This document shows positions 6,405 to 9,941 of a stretch of DNA of 9,941 bases, one piece after another (the stretch's first letter is position 1; the number at the start of each line of letters is the position of its first letter). The position numbers and the translations under genes were made by a program. The stretch comes from Sediminispirochaeta sp. (GTDB lineage: Bacteria > Spirochaetota > Spirochaetia > DSM-16054 > Sediminispirochaetaceae), in the NCBI GenBank assembly GCA_011046055.1, contig DSBN01000310.1, positions 1 through 9,941 of the forward strand. Reading direction: 5' to 3'. Below the pieces are notes generated by a model that saw only the letters and a program-made list of their open reading frames with translations, was not told the origin of the DNA and did not search any database.

Positions 6405-9400
6405 ATGAAAAGGAAAAAGCATCTTCTTTCGATCATCCTGATTGTCACGCTGTGTACCGGCGGGCTTTACGCCGCGGACAGCGACGCCAAATTGAACGAA
6501 CTCCTTTACCCAGCCAGCCTAGGCGGGGGAACGGGAACGACTCTGATGCAACCGCCTCAATCGACGTTGATAAACCCGGCATCCGCCGCATTAGAGCAGA
6601 GAATGACCTTTCAGGGGAGTTACAGCGGGATTGTCGGCAGCGATGATGCGAGCAGCGGCTGGAAGGCCCACGCCGTCTCTTTTGGACATACCATACCCAC
6701 CAAAGTTGGAGTGTTTACCTGGAACGGCAGTTTCCTCGGTTCGGGGTACGAGACCCTGCCCACGGGCAGGCAATTCTCCCTCTACGGCTCCTTTGCCAAA
6801 GACGTGTACCCGGATACATATGTAGGCATGGGGGTGAAAGCACTGCTCGGCGACGGACCGAGCTACGGAGCGGCGGCGGATATCGGCTTTATCCGTAGTA
6901 TGAGCTCGCTGTTTTTCTTGGAAGACGTGAATTGGGCTATGGTGCTGCACAATATCGGTTACAGCGGTATAGACTCGCTACGTGAGCCTATGAACAGTCT
7001 CATCGGTGGAGTAGACGGCCGTGTGTACCAGCGCGGAGGCTTCGAGACCCGGTTAAACGGCGACCTGCACTGGGCGGAGTTCGACAATCTGCGGCTCAAC
7101 TTGGGTCTGCGGTTTCTTGTGGGAGACTCTTTCCAAGCGGGGATTGCCAGCCGTTTTGATCTGCGGAAGCTTTTGGACGGGAAAACCGGAGAGATGATTC
7201 CCTCGCTGAGTCTCACCTATACCTATCGACCAGGTGCTACCGGCGGCGAGAGCGATGGAGAGCATTGGACGGAGAACGAACTACAGCCCACTCTGGCGGT
7301 CGCTCCCGTCTCGACTTCGCTATGGGCTTTTGGATTGGGTCTGCGGGTACCCATCGGCCTGATCGACGAGGAAGCGCCGCGGATCAACATCGAGCTCTCA
7401 GGCTTGAACGGCGATTCGACACCGGAGAACGACGAAGAGCCTGCGGGTCAAGAGGAGCCTGCCGATGCCCATGGACCGGACGGAGCTCCTCACGACTCGG
7501 GCGAGGCCGAATCGTCGGAGGAGCAGGCGAAAGCCGATTCCGCAAATGATACTACCGAGAGAACCTCCCGTATCCCGCGGAAGGACGGAAAGCCGGACTC
7601 CGAGAACGATTCGATCCAACTAAGGCTGGTGAACGATAGCGAGAAGGACCAAGAGAAGGGAGTGGAGGAGAAGGAGGGTGAATCTCATCCCAGCCGGGAA
7701 GAACTCCAAAACGAGGTGCCCGAGGCCCAGATATACATCTCCCCCAACAACGACGGGGTCAAAGACGAGGTAAGCTTCTCCTTCGGCCTGTCCGAAGACA
7801 GGTATATCATGGGCTACGAGTTCGTCGTCATTGACGAAGCGGGCCAAACCGTCAGAAAAATCGAAAACAAAGAGACTCGACCGGATGAGAGATCTTTCAG
7901 GACCTTCTTCCAGAATCTCTTTGCCGTAAAAAAGGGCATCCAGGTCCCGGAGAAGCTTCGCTGGGATGGGACAAAGGACGACGGAAGTCTGGCTGAGGAC
8001 GGACTTTACTATTTTTTTGTCCGAGCCTGGGACGACAACAACAACTACAGCGAGAGCGAGAGGTTCAGCGTCTACGTGGATACACGCTCTCCCTATATAG
8101 AGATTCGCAAGGTCGAAGAGGGGGAGAGGATTTTTTCTCCCAACGACGACGGCAACAAGGATTTTCTCCCCATTGAACAGCGGGGTACCAGAGAGGATCT
8201 GTGGACCGCCTGGATAGAAGACGTCAACGGAAGCAAGATCAAAACCTGGAATTGGCGGGACAGCGAGCCGCCAAGCTTCCGGTGGGATGGAACCGACGAT
8301 GCGGGGAAGCTGGTTCCCGACGGGGTGTATCGTTACCGAATCGAGAGTACCGACCGCGCCGGCAATAGCAGCCGCGCCGAGTACTCGAACATTGTTAAGA
8401 ATACCGAGCCCACCCCGGTGGGTTTGAGCATCTCCAACTCCCACTTCTCACCGAATGGCGACAATATCTTGGACACCGTGCTTATAGAGACCAAGGTTCC
8501 GGTGGTGAGGGGTTTAGAGGAGTGGGAGCTGCACATCCTTGACAACGACAACAGGAGCCGCAGAGTCTATCAAGGTCAGGCGGCACCTCCGGGAACTATA
8601 GCCTTCGACGGTCGGGATCAGCAAGGACGAATCCTCGAGGAGGGTGAGTATCACGCCGAACTGTCTGTTCTCTACAGCAACGGAAACAGGCCCCAGGCAA
8701 GCTCCGCCTCCTTTATTCTGGATGTGAGCCCGCCGGAAGCCAGCGTACGCTTGGACAGTCGGATATTCTCTCCCAATGGCGACGGAGTCAAGGATACGAT
8801 CACCTTTTTCCAGGAAAGCTCCTTGGAGGAAAACTGGCACGGATCGATCACCGATATAGACGGCAATGTGGTGTATCAGTACAAGTGGATTGAGCGGGCC
8901 AACAGCAACGTCTCCTGGGACGGCAGAAATAGCGAGGGGCGCTTGATGGATGACGGGTTCTACTTCTACCAACTTTCTACGGTCGACAGGGCCGGAAACC
9001 ACGGCGAGTCCGAAAGACTGCGCTTCGAACTGAATACCGAAGAGACCGAGGTCATCCTGACCACCAACTACGATCACTTCTCTCCCAACGGCGACGGTGT
9101 AAAGGATGTCTTGGAACTGCTTCCCCGTATCCAGGGCAGCCGACGGGTGCAGGACTACCGGATGGAAATTCTCGACAAGCGGGATCGGGTAATTTTAGAG
9201 CGTAGCGGAAGCGGAAACGTTCCCGAAAGAATCCAGTGGAACGGTTTCGATTCGGCGGGCAACCGGGTGGAAGATGGTCAGTACTACGCCAGGATGGAGG
9301 TGACCAATCTCAACGGTACCCGTAACAGCGCTGAAACCAAGAAGTTTGTCGTTGATACCGTTGCTCCGAGGATTGAGCTGGAGCTGGAACACCCGGTTTT

Positions 9401-9941
9401 CTCTCCCGAAGGAGACGGACGCAAAGATACGGTACTAATCTCCGTGCTCGATTCGAGTGAAGAAGAGCTCTGGGAGGCGGAGATAAGGGACGATGAGGGG
9501 CGGACGGTCAATCGCCTCACCTGGACCGGCACGGCGCAAGATTTCGAATGGGACGGCACCGATCGCGCCGGTAATACAGTTCCCGACGGTGAGTACTCCT
9601 ATCGGGTATACTCCACAGATCGGGCCGGCAACAGCACCGAGGCCACAATCGATTCGATCCGCGTTGACACCGAGGCAACTAAAATCTTCGTCACCGCCAG
9701 CAGCGACAAAATATCGCCCACCGGTAATGGGATCTACGAGGAGATAGAGTTCTCGACGATTATAAACCGCAGCGAGGGCTTGAATGAATGGATGCTGGAG
9801 ATAGTCGACGCGTCCGGGAAGGTTCAACGCAGCTTTCAAGGTGAGGCTCGTGTTCCTCGAAAAATCATCTGGGACGGTCGCAACGGTGATGGGAAAATCG
9901 TCGAGAGCGAGTATCGGGCACGGTTCTCCGCGGTTTACGAA
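6405..9941 (+). CDS. Large exported protein: outer-membrane-like domain plus FlgD-like Ig repeats (3' partial)
   Basis: I translated this frame by eye from ATG 6405 to the last base: 1179 codons with no stop, so the gene continues past the window. A signal peptide (about 1-23, cleavage near LYA-AD) has no convincing lipobox. Residues about 25-330 are beta-rich and Gly/aromatic-rich, with an early TLINPASAALEQR motif like PorV/FadL-type or UPF0164 outer-membrane proteins. Residues about 335-440 are an acidic, Pro/Ser/Glu-rich linker, probably disordered. From 446 on come seven Ig-like units opening with SPNGDGxKD-type motifs (S446, S578, S682, S789, S893, S1000, S1104), each with a WDG-type motif (W520, W627, F734, W838, W945, W1049, W1156) and an xDGxYxYxxxxxDRAGN-like end. 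The SPNGDG loop is acidic and likely binds calcium (inference). The role is probably cell-surface or periplasmic scaffolding or adhesion. The start lies 3 bases after the previous stop, with GAGAGGG 12 bases upstream. Names such as gliding motility protein would be misleading without type IX secretion genes. Confidence 0.95.
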   Translation, partial: MKRKKHLLSIILIVTLCTGGLYAADSDAKLNELLYPASLGGGTGTTLMQPPQSTLINPASAALEQRMTFQGSYSGIVGSDDASSGWKAHAVSFGHTIPTKVGVFTWNGSFLGSGYETLPTGRQFSLYGSFAKDVYPDTYVGMGVKALLGDGPSYGAAADIGFIRSMSSLFFLEDVNWAMVLHNIGYSGIDSLREPMNSLIGGVDGRVYQRGGFETRLNGDLHWAEFDNLRLNLGLRFLVGDSFQAGIASRFDLRKLLDGKTGEMIPSLSLTYTYRPGATGGESDGEHWTENELQPTLAVAPVSTSLWAFGLGLRVPIGLIDEEAPRINIELSGLNGDSTPENDEEPAGQEEPADAHGPDGAPHDSGEAESSEEQAKADSANDTTERTSRIPRKDGKPDSENDSIQLRLVNDSEKDQEKGVEEKEGESHPSREELQNEVPEAQIYISPNNDGVKDEVSFSFGLSEDRYIMGYEFVVIDEAGQTVRKIENKETRPDERSFRTFFQNLFAVKKGIQVPEKLRWDGTKDDGSLAEDGLYYFFVRAWDDNNNYSESERFSVYVDTRSPYIEIRKVEEGERIFSPNDDGNKDFLPIEQRGTREDLWTAWIEDVNGSKIKTWNWRDSEPPSFRWDGTDDAGKLVPDGVYRYRIESTDRAGNSSRAEYSNIVKNTEPTPVGLSISNSHFSPNGDNILDTVLIETKVPVVRGLEEWELHILDNDNRSRRVYQGQAAPPGTIAFDGRDQQGRILEEGEYHAELSVLYSNGNRPQASSASFILDVSPPEASVRLDSRIFSPNGDGVKDTITFFQESSLEENWHGSITDIDGNVVYQYKWIERANSNVSWDGRNSEGRLMDDGFYFYQLSTVDRAGNHGESERLRFELNTEETEVILTTNYDHFSPNGDGVKDVLELLPRIQGSRRVQDYRMEILDKRDRVILERSGSGNVPERIQWNGFDSAGNRVEDGQYYARMEVTNLNGTRNSAETKKFVVDTVAPRIELELEHPVFSPEGDGRKDTVLISVLDSSEEELWEAEIRDDEGRTVNRLTWTGTAQDFEWDGTDRAGNTVPDGEYSYRVYSTDRAGNSTEATIDSIRVDTEATKIFVTASSDKISPTGNGIYEEIEFSTIINRSEGLNEWMLEIVDASGKVQRSFQGEARVPRKIIWDGRNGDGKIVESEYRARFSAVYE
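7740..9941 (+). repeat. Seven coding Ig-like repeat units in a two-domain super-repeat
   Basis: Units begin at bases 7740, 8136, 8448, 8769, 9081, 9402 and 9714 (the last truncated). Their lengths are 396, 312, 321, 312, 321 and 312 bases, that is 132, 104, 107, 104, 107 and 104 residues. Units 2, 4 and 6 share DRAGN-like endings and a TE-containing linker; units 3 and 5 lack DRAGN and end with a VDxxPP-like linker. The repeats are conserved at protein level but diverged at DNA level, which points to old duplication rather than recent expansion. Confidence 0.9.

Noticed and set aside
6450..6460. Possible lipoprotein signal around C17 of the large protein
   Set aside because: The residues before Cys (V-T-L) do not fit a lipobox, with Leu at -1, and a better signal peptidase I site follows at LYA-AD.
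7620..8444. A 274-codon - strand open frame inside the large gene
   Set aside because: The + strand encodes clear SPNGDG/WDG repeats here; the antisense product has no recognisable domain and no operon context.
8514..9077. A 187-codon - strand open frame
   Set aside because: Shadow of the repeat units on the + strand; it shows repeat-derived text and no family motif.
9435..9839. A 134-codon - strand open frame
   Set aside because: Same reason: antisense to conserved repeats, with no supporting ribosome binding site or neighbour.
7740..9941. CRISPR-like or recent tandem DNA repeat
   Set aside because: The repetition is at protein level with 312/321-base units and strong DNA divergence. There are no short identical repeats with unique spacers anywhere in the window.

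Overview
The window most resembles a piece of a spirochaete chromosome, fairly GC-rich by eye. That assignment is an inference from three things: membrane-anchored FHA and VWA-FHA proteins side by side, a PorV/UPF0164-like outer-membrane domain joined to FlgD-like repeats, and the style of the YkgJ and MBL-fold proteins. No rRNA or other decisive marker is present. There are eight protein genes and one tRNA gene. The density is high: the longest stretch without a gene is about 190 bases.

Left end (1-2023): two + strand genes encode an integral-membrane protein with a C-terminal FHA-like domain (cut by the left edge) and a secreted, membrane-anchored VWA protein that also ends in an FHA-like domain. 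In both FHA domains the usual phosphothreonine-contacting Arg and Ser are replaced. This pair converges on a - strand operon, with only 14 bases between stop codons and a possible terminator hairpin there.

Middle (2020-4481): the - strand operon is a DEAD-box RNA helicase of the DeaD/CsdA/DbpA type followed by a PAQR/hemolysin III membrane protein. Both genes appear to start with TTG. The helicase stop and the membrane-protein start overlap as TTGA, which suggests translational coupling. A sigma70-like promoter with a palindrome at the start site lies upstream of the helicase.

A divergent tRNA-Tyr(GTA) gene follows (4604-4685), with a textbook promoter and a strong intrinsic terminator. CCA is not encoded.

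Right half (4784-end): a tightly packed + strand operon holds a YkgJ-type Cys-cluster protein, a PhnP/RNase Z-like MBL-fold hydrolase, a 67-residue protein of unknown function, and a very large exported protein that runs off the right edge (1179 codons visible). The first three genes are joined by ATGA overlaps and the fourth starts 3 bases after the third. The large protein has a signal peptide, a probable outer-membrane beta-rich domain, an acidic disordered linker, and seven Ig-like units of the SPNGDG...WDG type. These units follow a precise two-domain super-repeat, which is the most striking structure in the window.
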